A stretch of 59,580 nucleotides of DNA from assembly GCA_027669525.1 (NCBI GenBank), contig JAQEDJ010000008.1:1-59580 (forward strand), read 5' to 3'. This document shows, piece by piece, positions 1 to 10,064 of this stretch (position 1 is its first letter; each line of letters starts with the position of its first letter). This DNA comes from Coriobacteriaceae bacterium AM48-5 (GTDB lineage Bacteria; Actinomycetota; Coriobacteriia; Coriobacteriales; Coriobacteriaceae). Position numbers and translations under genes: made by a program. Below the pieces are notes generated by a model that saw nothing but the letters and a program-made list of their open reading frames with translations, searched no databases and was not told the DNA's origin.

Positions 1-384
1 CTCCCAGACGAACTTGTACTTGAGGCCGTCGGTGTCGCCGGAGACCCTGGCCTTGAGCTCGAGCGGCTTGCCGCAGCGCGCCTCGCCGGAGACGTCGAGG
101 CCCTCGACGCTGAAGCGGTCCTCGACCGTCACCTTGCGGGTGAGGTGCTTGGCCTGCTCGCCGTCGATCACGTCGAGGTAGAGGGTGTACTCTCCGGGCT
201 CGGAGGGGGTCCACTCGCAGGAGGCGGAGGAGCTGGAGGAGCCGCCGACGGTGCCCCACTTGGCCCATCCGCCCTTCTCCCAGACGAACTTGTACTTGAG
301 GCCGTCGGTGTCGCCGGAGACCCTGGCCTTGAGCTCGAGCGGCTTGCCGCAGCGCGCCTCGCCGGAGACGTCGAGGCCCTCGAC
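1..384 (-). repeat. Tandem repeat modules of the amidase C-terminus (276-bp period)
   Basis: Positions 1-108 and 277-384 are identical by eye, giving a 276-bp (92-residue) period. Each encodes a module with RCGKPLELKARVSGDTDG followed by GLKYKFVWE. The block is GC-rich with strongly biased codons. The rest of the gene, from about 385 onward, is visibly AT-richer, with a sharp boundary at the end of the repeat. Confidence 0.8.
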
Positions 385-2000
385 GGACCAATTGACTACT
401 TTATATTTGGAGGTGCTCGATATGTAACCATTGGAGTCAACAACATCGGCATAAATTTCGTATTCACCAGCTTGCGGCAAAGTCCAAACAACTGACGGGG
501 CGGTCAAATCTTGACCGATCACGCCCCAGTTAGCGTCAGTCCAATCTGCCCCAGCCCTATGCCAAACAAACTTATATTTGAGTCCGTCGGTCTTGCCGGT
601 AACATTCACTCCAACTTTAATCGAAGATCCAGCGCGCCCCAATTCTTCCGAAAAGGTAATTCCATCAATGGAATAAGGATGAGGGAACTGCGCAATAATA
701 GCGGCAGCATCAGCCTCGCCAAGGCGACGGCAGCCGTCGTCAGAGAAATAGTTAGCGACATCACTGGAATTCGAAATGAAGCCGTGTTCAATAAGAATGC
801 CAGGGATTCCCTGTTCACGGGCGCAACGGATTACGGCAAATTCATCGCCTACTTCCATTTGAAATACACCGCGATACGTAAGGCCCATAGCGGCAAGGTT
901 GTTCATAACCTTATTGGCAAGCTCAACAGAAACCTGCGTGTAATCGGTACCATTTGCAGTAGGAGCATAAACCTCAGCACCATGAGCAGCAGAGGAACCA
1001 GAATTAATATGGAAACTCACAAAAGCCTGAGCGCCTTGATCGATGCAACGCTGAACGCGATAAAGAAAATCATCACCGGAATAATTGCCGTATTGCTCGC
1101 GAGCAAGAACAACCTTGAAACCATAAGCTTCAAGCCTATTCTTGCAGGCAGTCACAATCTTCCAGGTAAGATCGGCCTCACTTTTACCATTACCTTGGGC
1201 TCCGGGATCAGACCCGCCGTGGCCAGCATCAAGAGCGATCACGCCAACGTTACGCGCAGAACGCGCCGCATAAGTAGAGACGCCATCCGGCGAATCGGCA
1301 CACTCCAATGCCTGCTGGATAGTCTGGGCCTCGACTGCGTTTCCGTCCCCATCTGCATAGTAAACAGATGTGCCCTCGGAATTCATAGGGCTATCTACGA
1401 CGGTGAATGAATAATCTCGATCAGAAAGATCAATCTTATGCTCAGTCCCATCTCCCTCTAGATAATACGAAATCGAAGTGAGGAAATAAGTATTAGCTTC
1501 GAGTTTTGAGCCAAAGGTAAAGGCGGCAGAATTATCAGCCGTAGCAGAAGCGTCAACAGAGCCTTTACGCCATTGGCGCTCACATAGCCAAGCGTAGCAG
1601 AGGAAAGAACTTCGCCGTCATAAGGCGTAGCAAAAGCAATGACTTGATCGGATCCAGAGGGAAGGCTTGGGTAGGCCAAGTAAACGTATTGAAAGTCCGA
1701 CTCGACCGAATCGACCTGATGCTCGGCCTTGACATAGCTTTCAGTTGTGCCTTGGTTCAGCGAGTCGATAACCTCAATATCCCCTTCATCCGGCGATTGG
1801 TCGACGGTGGCCTCGCTGCTTTCAGCATCGTCACCACGTGCAGCCACTCCGCCATCATCTGCAGAAGCCACATTCGTCACAGCTTCAGCGGGCTGCGCCT
1901 CGTTCAACCCGTAAGCAGCAACTACAGGACTCATCAATGACGAAAATGTCAGAAAAGCAGTCAAAGAAAAAGAAGTTGCAGCACGTAAAACCTTTTTCAT
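1..2000 (-). CDS. Secreted N-acetylmuramoyl-L-alanine amidase with tandem C-terminal modules; one frameshift, 3' end outside window
   Basis: The product is a predicted cell-wall hydrolase that cuts the MurNAc-L-Ala amide bond. I place the start at 2000 (MKKVLRAATS, a signal peptide), not the ATG at 2030. After a Ser/Glu-rich linker the frame breaks near 1560, where one base appears to be missing (AAGGC for AAGGGC). The next frame is open to the window edge. It shows an Amidase_3 domain: GVIALDAGHGGSDPG (about 1245-1200), VSFHINS (about 1020) and GILIEHGFISNSSD (about 745), which supply the expected Zn-binding His residues and the catalytic Glu. Downstream are Ig-like/sugar-binding-type modules with the signature GLKYKFVW. 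Two modules are almost identical at the DNA level (1-108 and 277-384). The family assignment is secure; intactness is uncertain. Confidence 0.85.
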
Positions 2001-2985
2001 ATTGAATCCCCAGTCAAAATGAATATCCATGTTGCAACATTATCCATCAAATATCTCTTCTTTTGAACAATTGTCATAGAAAGGAATCGTGTTGAATCAA
2101 GGTAGCAATATTCAACGCCTTCGAACGTGAACCAGCCAACATTTTTCATCTGAGAAAATCCTCATACCTATATCTTATAAAGGCCTCATCAAACTTAGTT
2201 AATAAGAACTAACAAACGGTTCGAACTACTGGTCCCTTATCTCATGTGCAAACATGCCATTGTCTATTTCTATTATTTCTTCTTCGTATATCGGACTACA
2301 GAAAGTTTTAATATCAGCCTGCTACGAAAAGGGGTGTTCAGCGATGTTCTCACATCTAACTATATGCAGAACGGCGCTATTTCCTAAACGATCCAACGAA
2401 GCATCGAATTTATAAGGCCCATTCCCCCTCTCAGAGTATTGCGACTGCACCGACGTCCGCAAGCCGAGCGTCAGTACGGTCGTAATACCTTGCCCCGACG
2501 AGGGCCTGAAACGCGTTACCTCCGGGGCGGAAGGGATGTCAGAGGACATCCGCTAGAGATGCCGAGCACCTTAGAGGGGCGATGCTCAGCGGCGGCGCGG
2601 TGGCGTATGGAGACGCACAGCGTGGGGGACGCACCCATCGAGGAGCTCGACCTTGAGCCGAAGCTCATCGCGCGGGCACGCGCGGAAATGGGCGAAGCCT
2701 CGCTGTCCCAGCCGAGAGGGAAACGGAATAGACGGACCGACCGTTCGGCTGAGTCTGGGAAGAGGCGGCGGGCGGAGCATGGCCACCGGTCCCATCGAAA
2801 CACATCTCCACCGTTCCCTCAACTGGGAAAACGGCGCCCCGGGCCCCGGGAGGGGCCGCGGGGGCGTTCGGCTAACTGCGGGAACAACCTATTCGCTCAA
2901 CATTTCGGCTGAGATCGAAAATCGACCCTTGACCTACAGCCAGCCCAAAACATGTGCTTCCATCTGAGCGAGCTCAAACTACCGT
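2001..2985. other. Gene-poor interval with a degraded GC-rich segment (about 2421-2900)
   Basis: 2001-2420 is AT-rich and shows no convincing gene. It must contain the promoter of the leftward amidase gene. 2421-2900 switches abruptly to GC-rich DNA with short overlapping open frames on both strands. One plus-strand stretch (about 2608-2710, METHSVGDAPIEELDLEPKL) reads like real coding sequence but cannot be extended. I interpret the segment as a decayed gene or element remnant and assign no function. Confidence 0.4.
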
Positions 2986-4098
2986 TCATCTTTGACCCAT
3001 TACCGGAACATAATTAATCAAGTTTCCGCCAATCAGATTCATGAAATCATCGAATGTTTTACCCCTGGAAAAATGGAGAGTTTTAATTGCCCCCGAGCAA
3101 GAATATTGGGACTCAATGTTCTTTACCCATTGACAAAAACCAGAATCGCCAAGGTAACCGGAGACGGTTTTTAAAACAGGATAGACAGCCATAGGAGAAA
3201 GAAGCCTTCCGGACCCAATCCAATCTAAGACATCATTAGTTTTCATTCTGAACAAAGCACAATTGATAGAATCAGAATCGCCATCGAATAAGTCAATTGC
3301 CCCCTCGTTAACAAGCGAAGGCGCAAATAGCATGAAAGAGTGCTGACTATGAGGCCTTAAATAGGTTGAGGGGAACGCCTTTCTCCCATCAAGAATCCAT
3401 CCATTGGCACATCTTCTAATACCTTTAGGTAATTTAGAGTTAGGAGAATGATTTTCTCTGCCGATAGAAAGAACGTATAGATAGCAATAATTTATTTCTT
3501 CACATTTTGGCGGAAGGCGGACACTGCGGTTTAAAACATGCTCACTTACTAAATTAACATCTACGGAAGACTCCCCGCTGGATAAATCAACTATATTAAT
3601 TGCCTCATCTTTAACAACAGAAAAGAACAGGGCATGACAAAGGGAGTCTGTTAAATCCAGCCATCTTGTTTGGATTCCATAATGCTGCAAAAGAGGCTCC
3701 ACACAATAGGATTCCAATTTAATTGCAATCGCCGAATGGTTAGTAATTGGTTTTTCAGAAGACAATATTGGCTTAAATTTAGAGATATCGAAGGCTTCGT
3801 TATTCCAACGTCCCGAAACACTTAGATAGTTCTCAACTGTCCTTAAACGAGAGTCAGAAGAAGCAGAACTCCTGCATAAGCTAGGTCTTGGAACATAGGG
3901 GTTGTACAAGCTCGACTGTCCTCTATATAAAACAGGACCATCAGAAATGTAAGAAAGGTAACCGACAGCCTGAATTAATGCTTCAAGCGTATCGACAGAA
4001 ATAACAGGGCAAGATAGACCGTTACAGCAGATATCATTTTCAACATGAAGTTCATCCGCTCGATGCGATGCTATTTTTTCAGCAGACCACCGTTTCAT
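2986..4098 (-). CDS. FRG-domain protein
   Basis: A 370-residue soluble protein with the hallmarks of the FRG domain. These are YRGQ at residues 58-61, LLQHYGIQTRWLDLTDSLCHALFFS at about 136-160 (the family's LLQHYG-TRLLDWT-ALFFA block), and RPHSQHSFML at about 248-257 (the family's R..xQxG.F block). FRG proteins are known mainly from accessory regions and are often discussed with phage defence or toxin loci; their biochemistry is poorly defined. The gene uses AT-rich codons unlike the core genes further along and sits between degraded GC-rich stretches. The next gene in the same direction starts about 1.7 kb upstream. Defence is inferred from context only. Confidence 0.75.
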   Translation of the reverse strand: MKRWSAEKIASHRADELHVENDICCNGLSCPVISVDTLEALIQAVGYLSYISDGPVLYRGQSSLYNPYVPRPSLCRSSASSDSRLRTVENYLSVSGRWNNEAFDISKFKPILSSEKPITNHSAIAIKLESYCVEPLLQHYGIQTRWLDLTDSLCHALFFSVVKDEAINIVDLSSGESSVDVNLVSEHVLNRSVRLPPKCEEINYCYLYVLSIGRENHSPNSKLPKGIRRCANGWILDGRKAFPSTYLRPHSQHSFMLFAPSLVNEGAIDLFDGDSDSINCALFRMKTNDVLDWIGSGRLLSPMAVYPVLKTVSGYLGDSGFCQWVKNIESQYSCSGAIKTLHFSRGKTFDDFMNLIGGNLINYVPVMGQR

Positions 4099-4738
4099 AA
4101 ATTCCTCGCTAAAGAAGCAGACGGCTAGAACGCTGCGTCACCTGCACATTCCTATGCCATCAAAGATTTGTTTTATGGCGCCGATCAGCAAAACTGCAGG
4201 CGGACGCCATCTAGTATCTATAAAGAGTACCAGGCCACCATGGGCACGTATTTTAAGTTAATCTCAATACCTCCAGAGAGTCTCTCCCCACCCCCCCCCA
4301 GATACTCGTTCATACTCGCCGACAAAGTGAGCGAGTTTGCCGACGAGGACGCCATCACGACGCTGCTCAGCGTGAAGGAGGGCGAGTCCAGGCCCCTCTG
4401 CTGCGACCCAGGCAGAGCCAGCAGAAAGGCGCGCGCAAGAGAAGAACCACATGGAAATATAATAGCTGCCGAAGAGCACCGGGACAGGTTAGACCGGATG
4501 ACGGCGGAGGCTGCACGCCGCTCAAGTCGCAGGTGAACACCGAGCCAAGAGGGGCACTCGGGCTCCTGATGTCGCTCGGCGAAAAGGTCCTAATCGCCAT
4601 TCCGCGTTGCACTAGCTGCGGAGATGCGGGGCTGGGTCGGGGTACTGAGCTGAGATCGATCATCAGCCCAAAGGGCTTAAAAGCGCTAATGTATCGATCC
4701 CTAAATCGTCGTTAGCGTCTTAGGGACAATTATATTGT
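4099..4738. other. Gene-poor interval with decayed GC-rich sequence (about 4270-4715)
   Basis: 4099-4260 is AT-rich upstream DNA of the FRG gene. From about 4270 to 4715 the composition becomes GC-rich again. Short open frames on both strands include a plus-strand stretch reading GALGLLMSLGEKVLIAIPR and ending KGLKALMYRSLNRR before a stop at about 4715. It looks like the tail of a broken gene. No product is recognised. Confidence 0.35.
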
Positions 4739-5833
4739 CTAGTAAGTCGCCGCAAGCCAAGTCGCTAAATCAACGGCAGCAGCCTCAAGCAGGCTAGCTA
4801 AGACTTGCTTTTTCGCCATGGCATTTGAATCAAATATAGGATACTCCCTATTCGCGTGAACACCATCGCATCGCAATATGTACGCGTAGCGGCACACCAA
4901 CAGAGCAACTCTTCTAACATGAATCTTGTCACTTTTGGCATCGGGCAATAGTTCATTTATCTTTGTTTTGAAAAAACTCTTACCTTGGTAATCGGCGCAA
5001 CCTCTATCACGCATGCAAATAAGGGACTCTTTATCGATACATCCTAATCTCTTATTTTTTTCATCCACTACATTCTTTTTATCTTTATCCGTAATATGCA
5101 ATGATCTTGAACGTGTGCCAGTCAACAATTTCCAACTAACGAAGTCCTTATAGCTCCCCTCATTAAAAATATCCTCAAATTTTGTTATAGAGCGGACTAG
5201 TACATCCCGCTCAATGAAGAGTTGATTAACATCGTCCAGCATCTGGGCATCCCTCGTCACGCTAGAAGAGTTCGTCGCCTCAGCATAACCGCGATACAGA
5301 GCATTAAAGGCGCCCCAGATAAGCTTAAGCCTTTCTTCCGGATAACCGGCTCCCGACGCAGCCCATGAGTAACTAATTGCTATATGTAGAGACTTTGCAA
5401 CCGCATCGCTTCGAAGGCTACGTCCTATAACACCATCTGGATACCTAGTTCCGTTAAATGTAGAGAGAGCATTGTTGAGTTCGTGCGGAACTTCGAGTTC
5501 AATACCCCCTTTCTTGTCAACCGAGCACGACACGGCAGCAATGCAAGGCGACTGCTCCATTCCGTCCATACAAGTCAAAGAGAGAAGAAGCCATCCCAGA
5601 TAGTCAACCCTAGTTTTACAGAGATACTGTGCCTTGGAATAACCCCGCGCGCGTTCAAACGAAATCACAACAGCATTCTTGTTAATTGTGACACTGTCGG
5701 GATAGTCCTTTGAAATGGTCTTTTCGAACCGGATTGGGCTGTTAAGCTTAATTGGATTCTCGAATACGAGTGAGATTTCAATCTGGATCCTTTGCTTTCT
5801 TTCCCCTGAATTAGCCACCACTTCACCGTCCAT
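4739..5833 (-). CDS. Hypothetical protein with HEPN (Apea-like) features
   Basis: A 364-residue protein with no family recognised with certainty. Two features recall Apea-like HEPN domains. One is a helix reading LIWGAFNALYRGY at residues 171-183, close to the W-AFNALY block of that group. The other is a C-terminal RYAYILRCDGVHANREYPIF (about 315-334), whose R321-CDGV-H326 fits the HEPN R-X4-H signature. HEPN proteins are frequently ribonucleases in toxin-antitoxin and abortive-infection systems. The N-terminal third (1-120) looks beta-rich and is unassigned. Codon use is AT-rich like the neighbouring FRG gene, so the two may have arrived together. No antitoxin is visible beside it. Confidence 0.5.
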   Translation of the reverse strand: MDGEVVANSGERKQRIQIEISLVFENPIKLNSPIRFEKTISKDYPDSVTINKNAVVISFERARGYSKAQYLCKTRVDYLGWLLLSLTCMDGMEQSPCIAAVSCSVDKKGGIELEVPHELNNALSTFNGTRYPDGVIGRSLRSDAVAKSLHIAISYSWAASGAGYPEERLKLIWGAFNALYRGYAEATNSSSVTRDAQMLDDVNQLFIERDVLVRSITKFEDIFNEGSYKDFVSWKLLTGTRSRSLHITDKDKKNVVDEKNKRLGCIDKESLICMRDRGCADYQGKSFFKTKINELLPDAKSDKIHVRRVALLVCRYAYILRCDGVHANREYPIFDSNAMAKKQVLASLLEAAAVDLATWLAATY

Positions 5834-6240
5834 TTAGTAAAAAGCGAACCCCACAAGACAACCATCAAAATTCAATCAAAGTATACGATTAATGTCGTTT
5901 TGCATGACATCGCAGCCTTCTCAAATAGAAACTCGAATTTGTAAATCAATTCGCATCGAGAAGAACTGATTAAAAACTCAGCGGCTATTCTTAATTAATA
6001 AATGATCGCGTCCGATCGATCGATTTTGACGTATGTTACCCGCGCAGTCCTTTGGGCTGTAAGTCAAAAGGAGCAAAGACAATGGCACAAAGAGCTCGAG
6101 GGTAATTTTGGGCATGTTTTATGCAGAGTTCCGCAGCCGACCAACGAAACGATTTTCATTGCTTCTACGCTAACGCAACGAAAACCGTTGCTAAAGTAAT
6201 TAGTTATAATTCTCTCAAATCGCCTAGAGAAAGTGTTTGA
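5834..6240. other. AT-rich intergenic region between divergent genes
   Basis: This interval separates the leftward HEPN-like gene from the rightward glycosyltransferase and must hold both promoters. The only open frames are short, have no convincing ribosome site and match nothing. An AGAGAAAG stretch lies just before the ATG at 6241 and serves as the glycosyltransferase ribosome site. Confidence 0.4.
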
Positions 6241-7341
6241 ATGCTGACCGTAATCGTGCCTACTTACAATGCCGAACCGTATCTTTCTCAAGCCCTAGGC
6301 AGTCTATTAAACGAAAAGAATATCGAACTGGAAATCCTCGCCATTAACGACGGATCCACCGACAACTCGCTCGACATTATGCAAGATTTCGCTGCGCGCG
6401 ACTCACGCGTTCGGGTGATCGATAAGGCAAACCAGGGTTACGGCGCAACCTGCAATCTGGGCATTCGCGAGGCAAAGGGCGACTGGATTGCCATCCTCGA
6501 GCCCGATGACTGGATCGAGCCCGAAATGTACTCCGACACGCTTGCCTTTGCCAAGCGCGAATTTGGCGATCCGAACAAGCTCGATATTATTGAGACCCCG
6601 TATTGGATCATTCGGAACCCCGATACCCCCCAAGAGGTCAAACTACATTGCGCATATCGCGGTCGCATCAATCCACCTCGGCAACCGTTCACCATTCACG
6701 ACGCTCCACACCTGCTGGCCCACCATCCGTCCATTTGGTCGGCAATCTATCGTCGCGACTTCCTGATGCAAAACAATATCTGGTTTAAGGAAATCCCTGG
6801 TGCAGGCTGGGCCGACAATCCATTCCTCGTCGAAACGCTCTGCCAGGCAAGGGCCATCGCTTACTGGCCCAAGCCGTATTACTGTTACCGCGAAGAAACA
6901 CCCGAAAAGGCGGCCGCTCTGGCCAAGCGTGACCCCTTGATGCCGTTTAATCGCTGGAACGATATGGTCGATATTCTTGAGCGGCTCAACGTCACCGACC
7001 CCGCCGTCTGGACACCGCAAATCACACGCGGCTTTACCTATATGGGCATCATGATTGAGCACACAGGAATTGCCGGTCACCCCGAAATCGAGCAGGCCAT
7101 CCACAGGATGTTCGAACGCATGCCGCAAGAGCTGGTATTTGCCAATCCTCGTGTTACCCCCGCGGCTAAAAAGCTCTATGCCGAGTATATGGGCATCGCC
7201 AACCCTAAAATCAGCTACTGCGCATACGCCAAGGACCTCGTGGGCGAAGGCTTGTATAACGTATGGAACAAAGGGCCCAAGCAAACTCTAAAAATGATTA
7301 CATCCCACTTTGGTTCATACAACGCGCGCGCTGGAAAATAG
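6241..7341 (+). CDS. Family 2 glycosyltransferase (GT-A fold)
   Basis: A 366-residue cytoplasmic glycosyltransferase. The N-terminus MLTVIVPTYNAEPYLSQAL is the GT2 nucleotide-binding strand. INDGSTDNS follows at about residues 37-45, NQGYGATCNLGI at about 65-76, and EPDDW at about 85-89 supplies the metal-binding DXD-like motif. The C-terminal half carries a conserved W-ADNPF segment typical of teichoic-acid or polysaccharide GT2 enzymes. It is followed five bases later by an acyltransferase gene in the same direction, so both probably act on the same surface glycan. Donor and acceptor cannot be read from sequence. Confidence 0.88.
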   Translation: MLTVIVPTYNAEPYLSQALGSLLNEKNIELEILAINDGSTDNSLDIMQDFAARDSRVRVIDKANQGYGATCNLGIREAKGDWIAILEPDDWIEPEMYSDTLAFAKREFGDPNKLDIIETPYWIIRNPDTPQEVKLHCAYRGRINPPRQPFTIHDAPHLLAHHPSIWSAIYRRDFLMQNNIWFKEIPGAGWADNPFLVETLCQARAIAYWPKPYYCYREETPEKAAALAKRDPLMPFNRWNDMVDILERLNVTDPAVWTPQITRGFTYMGIMIEHTGIAGHPEIEQAIHRMFERMPQELVFANPRVTPAAKKLYAEYMGIANPKISYCAYAKDLVGEGLYNVWNKGPKQTLKMITSHFGSYNARAGK

Positions 7342-7345
7342 TCTG

Positions 7346-8491
7346 ATGGGCAGAAAAGCAAGCAGAAATACCTCCATCGAAGCGCTGCGCTTGATCGCGG
7401 TCGCCGGGATCGCCATTTTCCACACGTTTCAGTGGACCTTCCAAGCCGTCTGCACCAGCCTACCGGAATACGAGCCGCTCGCCGCTTTCCCCTACTCCGG
7501 CGCGCTCGGCTTTATCAACCTGCTGGGCTGCTGGGCCAACGAGGTCTTTTTTATGATCTCGGGGTACTTCCTTATCCCTTCGGCGGTACGCGCCCTTCAA
7601 AACGGGTCTTCCGCGCAGTGCCTCGTTTATAAATCGTTTACACGGTTAAAGAAAATCGTCTTACCCACGCTCTTTTATTGCACCGCGTGCCTGTTTGTTT
7701 CAATGTACGTCTATCCCCTACCCGAAATCTCGCTGCACGAGATTGGCTGGCTTACGTTGGGCATCGAGTTTATCTGGGTCTACGCCGCCTCCGTATTGCT
7801 CGTACCGATGATTGCGCTGGCAAGGCAGCGGATCGGCAGCAAAAGGGCCCCGTTTGTCGTAGCACTTCTAGTGTTCGCAACATTTGGAATCAACTGCTAC
7901 ATCGCGGCGACGGCAAACGAAGTTGCCGGCGTCGTTTTATGGCGCAAGCTCATGAGCGCTGTTACCTACCTGGTCGCGTTTATTGCGGCTGGAGAAATGC
8001 GCTTTGTCCTCGAACACCACGGCAACGCATCCGGCGCTCAAAAATCCAAGATCGCACTAATCGGACTCGCTGCCGCCACCATCGCGCTCGAGCTTCTGCT
8101 ATCGGCAAATAGCCAGTACGACGCGCTCTGGAAGCTCTCCTACAAGTCCACTTCCGTCATATCCTTTATCTTGGCCGCCGCATCCGTTGCCGCCGCAGCG
8201 CTCCATCAGCCGCGCCACGAAGTCCCAGCTGCAGACAAGACAATCATGTCCCTCGCCGCAGGAACGCTTGCTTTCTACGCCGTACAGTCGTTTACCTGCA
8301 ATGTCTGGCGACCCATCTTTGACAAAGCAATCTACACCATGGCGACAGGCATCCAAACGGGAGAGCCCCATCCAGCCGACGCCATTTTGCTCGGAATCCT
8401 TATGAGCCTTTGCCTCGCGCTTGCCCTGCTCCTCGTGGATATCGTACGCAGGGCTGTGGTCGACGCCATCAAGGCTCGCATGAACAGCTAA
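7346..8491 (+). CDS. Acyltransferase family 3 membrane protein
   Basis: A polytopic membrane protein of 381 residues from the ATG at 7346 (MGRKASRNTSIEALR). That start sits five bases after the glycosyltransferase stop and is preferred over the in-frame ATG at 7310, which lies inside the previous gene. The opening SIEALRLIAVAGIAIFHTFQ matches the acyltransferase-3 start, where an early conserved R and a His (here in IFHTF) are typical; roughly ten hydrophobic segments follow. Such enzymes O-acetylate or otherwise acylate surface sugars. The 3' end overlaps the stop of the convergent membrane-protein gene by four bases. Confidence 0.8.
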   Translation: MGRKASRNTSIEALRLIAVAGIAIFHTFQWTFQAVCTSLPEYEPLAAFPYSGALGFINLLGCWANEVFFMISGYFLIPSAVRALQNGSSAQCLVYKSFTRLKKIVLPTLFYCTACLFVSMYVYPLPEISLHEIGWLTLGIEFIWVYAASVLLVPMIALARQRIGSKRAPFVVALLVFATFGINCYIAATANEVAGVVLWRKLMSAVTYLVAFIAAGEMRFVLEHHGNASGAQKSKIALIGLAAATIALELLLSANSQYDALWKLSYKSTSVISFILAAASVAAAALHQPRHEVPAADKTIMSLAAGTLAFYAVQSFTCNVWRPIFDKAIYTMATGIQTGEPHPADAILLGILMSLCLALALLLVDIVRRAVVDAIKARMNS

Positions 8492-9828
8492 GCAGCCTTC
8501 CGACTCCGCAGACCACGAAGCGCGCTAACACCCGAAGCAAATAGAATCGCAAAGACAATCGCCCAGTTCTTGCAGCCAAATACCGGAATATGAACGATCG
8601 CATGGTCATGCATAACAACGAAATAACCCAAAATGACAACCAGGGGCAGTGCCATGAGCAGCGACTGGATCAACACTTTGCGACGACGACCCTCTTGCGC
8701 TCCGCCCCGTATCGAGCAAACGAGCACGGCAATCCAAATCGCCAATACGGCAGCAAACGAAACAAGACAAACGACGTTCGAGATCATCGCATAACCAGCA
8801 GTTGAGCAAATGGCGAACAGCTGCGGGCTCATGCAATAAAACTCCTTCAAAATCTGAGGCCAGTCAGCTTGGGGCAACAGTGACGAAGCCCCATGCGCAG
8901 ACCAAAGGCCCATCTCGCCCAGAACGTTCGAAAAGACCTCGTTCCAACCCAGTACAAATGCCGCGACAACCCATTTCATCGCCCAGGTAAACACAAACGA
9001 AAGCCCAAACCCAAAGAGCGCCTGCATCATCGTGACGACGCAGCGCTTGGGGCGCTCACCCTCGGGGAGCGCAATGAAGGCGAAAAAGCAATGCAGGGCG
9101 ACAACTGCGGCAGGAATCGTTAAAAAGTCAAGAAACGAAAACACGGCGCCCGTCGCTATCGACCAAAGGACGAGGCGGCTTGTAAAAGCCCGTGCGTTCG
9201 GAGCCGATTCCAAACGAAGGCTCATACAAGACATCATGATGAGCGCCACAAAGGACGAGATGCACAGCAGTAGATCACCGATAAAATTGAAAAACAGATT
9301 GGTCGAGAACAACAGGATTACAAGGAAACCAAACGTCACTGGCTTTGAAAACCGCTTCCGCAAGGCAACGTAAGCGCAAGCGGAGCCGACAATCGCCAGA
9401 GCAGCCGCAGGCACCACGACCACATCGATACCGCCAATATACAGGCAGACATTCGTAAGTAGCTGCCATCCATGCCAATACCGGTAGTACTGCTGATGCG
9501 TAATCCCGCCGGCTTTCGTAACGTCATCAATCTCGGCAACGGTCATCGTCTTAAACGGAGAACCTTGGTCCTTTTGCTGTGTGACTTCAATGATAAAGCG
9601 ATTGTTATCAAAGCAAACAGGACCAGCTGCAACACGGTGGTCGTAGACATACATGTCAGACAACAGAGCCGAGGACTCCGAACCCTGCGCATGCGACTCG
9701 ATAACGGACCGCGGAAGACAATTTGCCACCGTATTGCTCAAGACAAATGCGACCTGAAGAACCAAAAACAGCAACATGGCCTTGATGGGGAGGCTATCGG
9801 CAAAGGAGGTTAAACGAGTTTTATTCAC
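8488..9828 (-). CDS. Polytopic membrane protein of unknown function
   Basis: A 446-residue protein beginning MNKTRLTSFADSLPIKAMLL, with one N-terminal membrane span. An extracytoplasmic loop of about 100 residues follows (including YRYWHGWQLLTNVCLYIGG), then about nine further spans. The layout, a first span, a large outer loop and then a multi-span core, resembles glycosyltransferase-C/mannosyltransferase-like membrane proteins, but I cannot identify the family. It converges on the acyltransferase gene and lies among surface-glycan genes, so an envelope role is plausible but unproven. Confidence 0.7.
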   Translation of the reverse strand: MNKTRLTSFADSLPIKAMLLFLVLQVAFVLSNTVANCLPRSVIESHAQGSESSALLSDMYVYDHRVAAGPVCFDNNRFIIEVTQQKDQGSPFKTMTVAEIDDVTKAGGITHQQYYRYWHGWQLLTNVCLYIGGIDVVVVPAAALAIVGSACAYVALRKRFSKPVTFGFLVILLFSTNLFFNFIGDLLLCISSFVALIMMSCMSLRLESAPNARAFTSRLVLWSIATGAVFSFLDFLTIPAAVVALHCFFAFIALPEGERPKRCVVTMMQALFGFGLSFVFTWAMKWVVAAFVLGWNEVFSNVLGEMGLWSAHGASSLLPQADWPQILKEFYCMSPQLFAICSTAGYAMISNVVCLVSFAAVLAIWIAVLVCSIRGGAQEGRRRKVLIQSLLMALPLVVILGYFVVMHDHAIVHIPVFGCKNWAIVFAILFASGVSALRGLRSRKAA

Positions 9829-9960
9829 GGGTCATCCAAACAGAAAGATTGCGTCCACAGGAATCGGCACCTATGTAATACCACAATGCGCGCATGCAAT
9901 CTCGCTACGCCCACACGTCAACCAGGCTTGTAGCAAACGTTCTTGGTGATTAGCGGAACA

Positions 9961-10011
9961 TTACCCGCGGCGCCCGCCTACGCTTACAATAGTCGTGTCC
10001 CATGGGACACG
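9961..10011 (+). promoter_or_regulatory. Candidate promoter with 18-bp palindrome
   Basis: A TACAAT hexamer at 9985-9990 is followed at 9994-10011 by the perfect palindrome CGTGTCCCATGGGACACG. The palindrome would overlap the transcription start or early leader of the glycosyltransferase starting at 10065, a typical position for a repressor operator. A weak TTACCC lies 18 bases upstream of the -10. Confidence 0.4.
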
Positions 10012-10064
10012 TTGTTAATTCCGCAGGGCCGATACGCTGCCCACGCGAAAGGATATTCTCGTTC

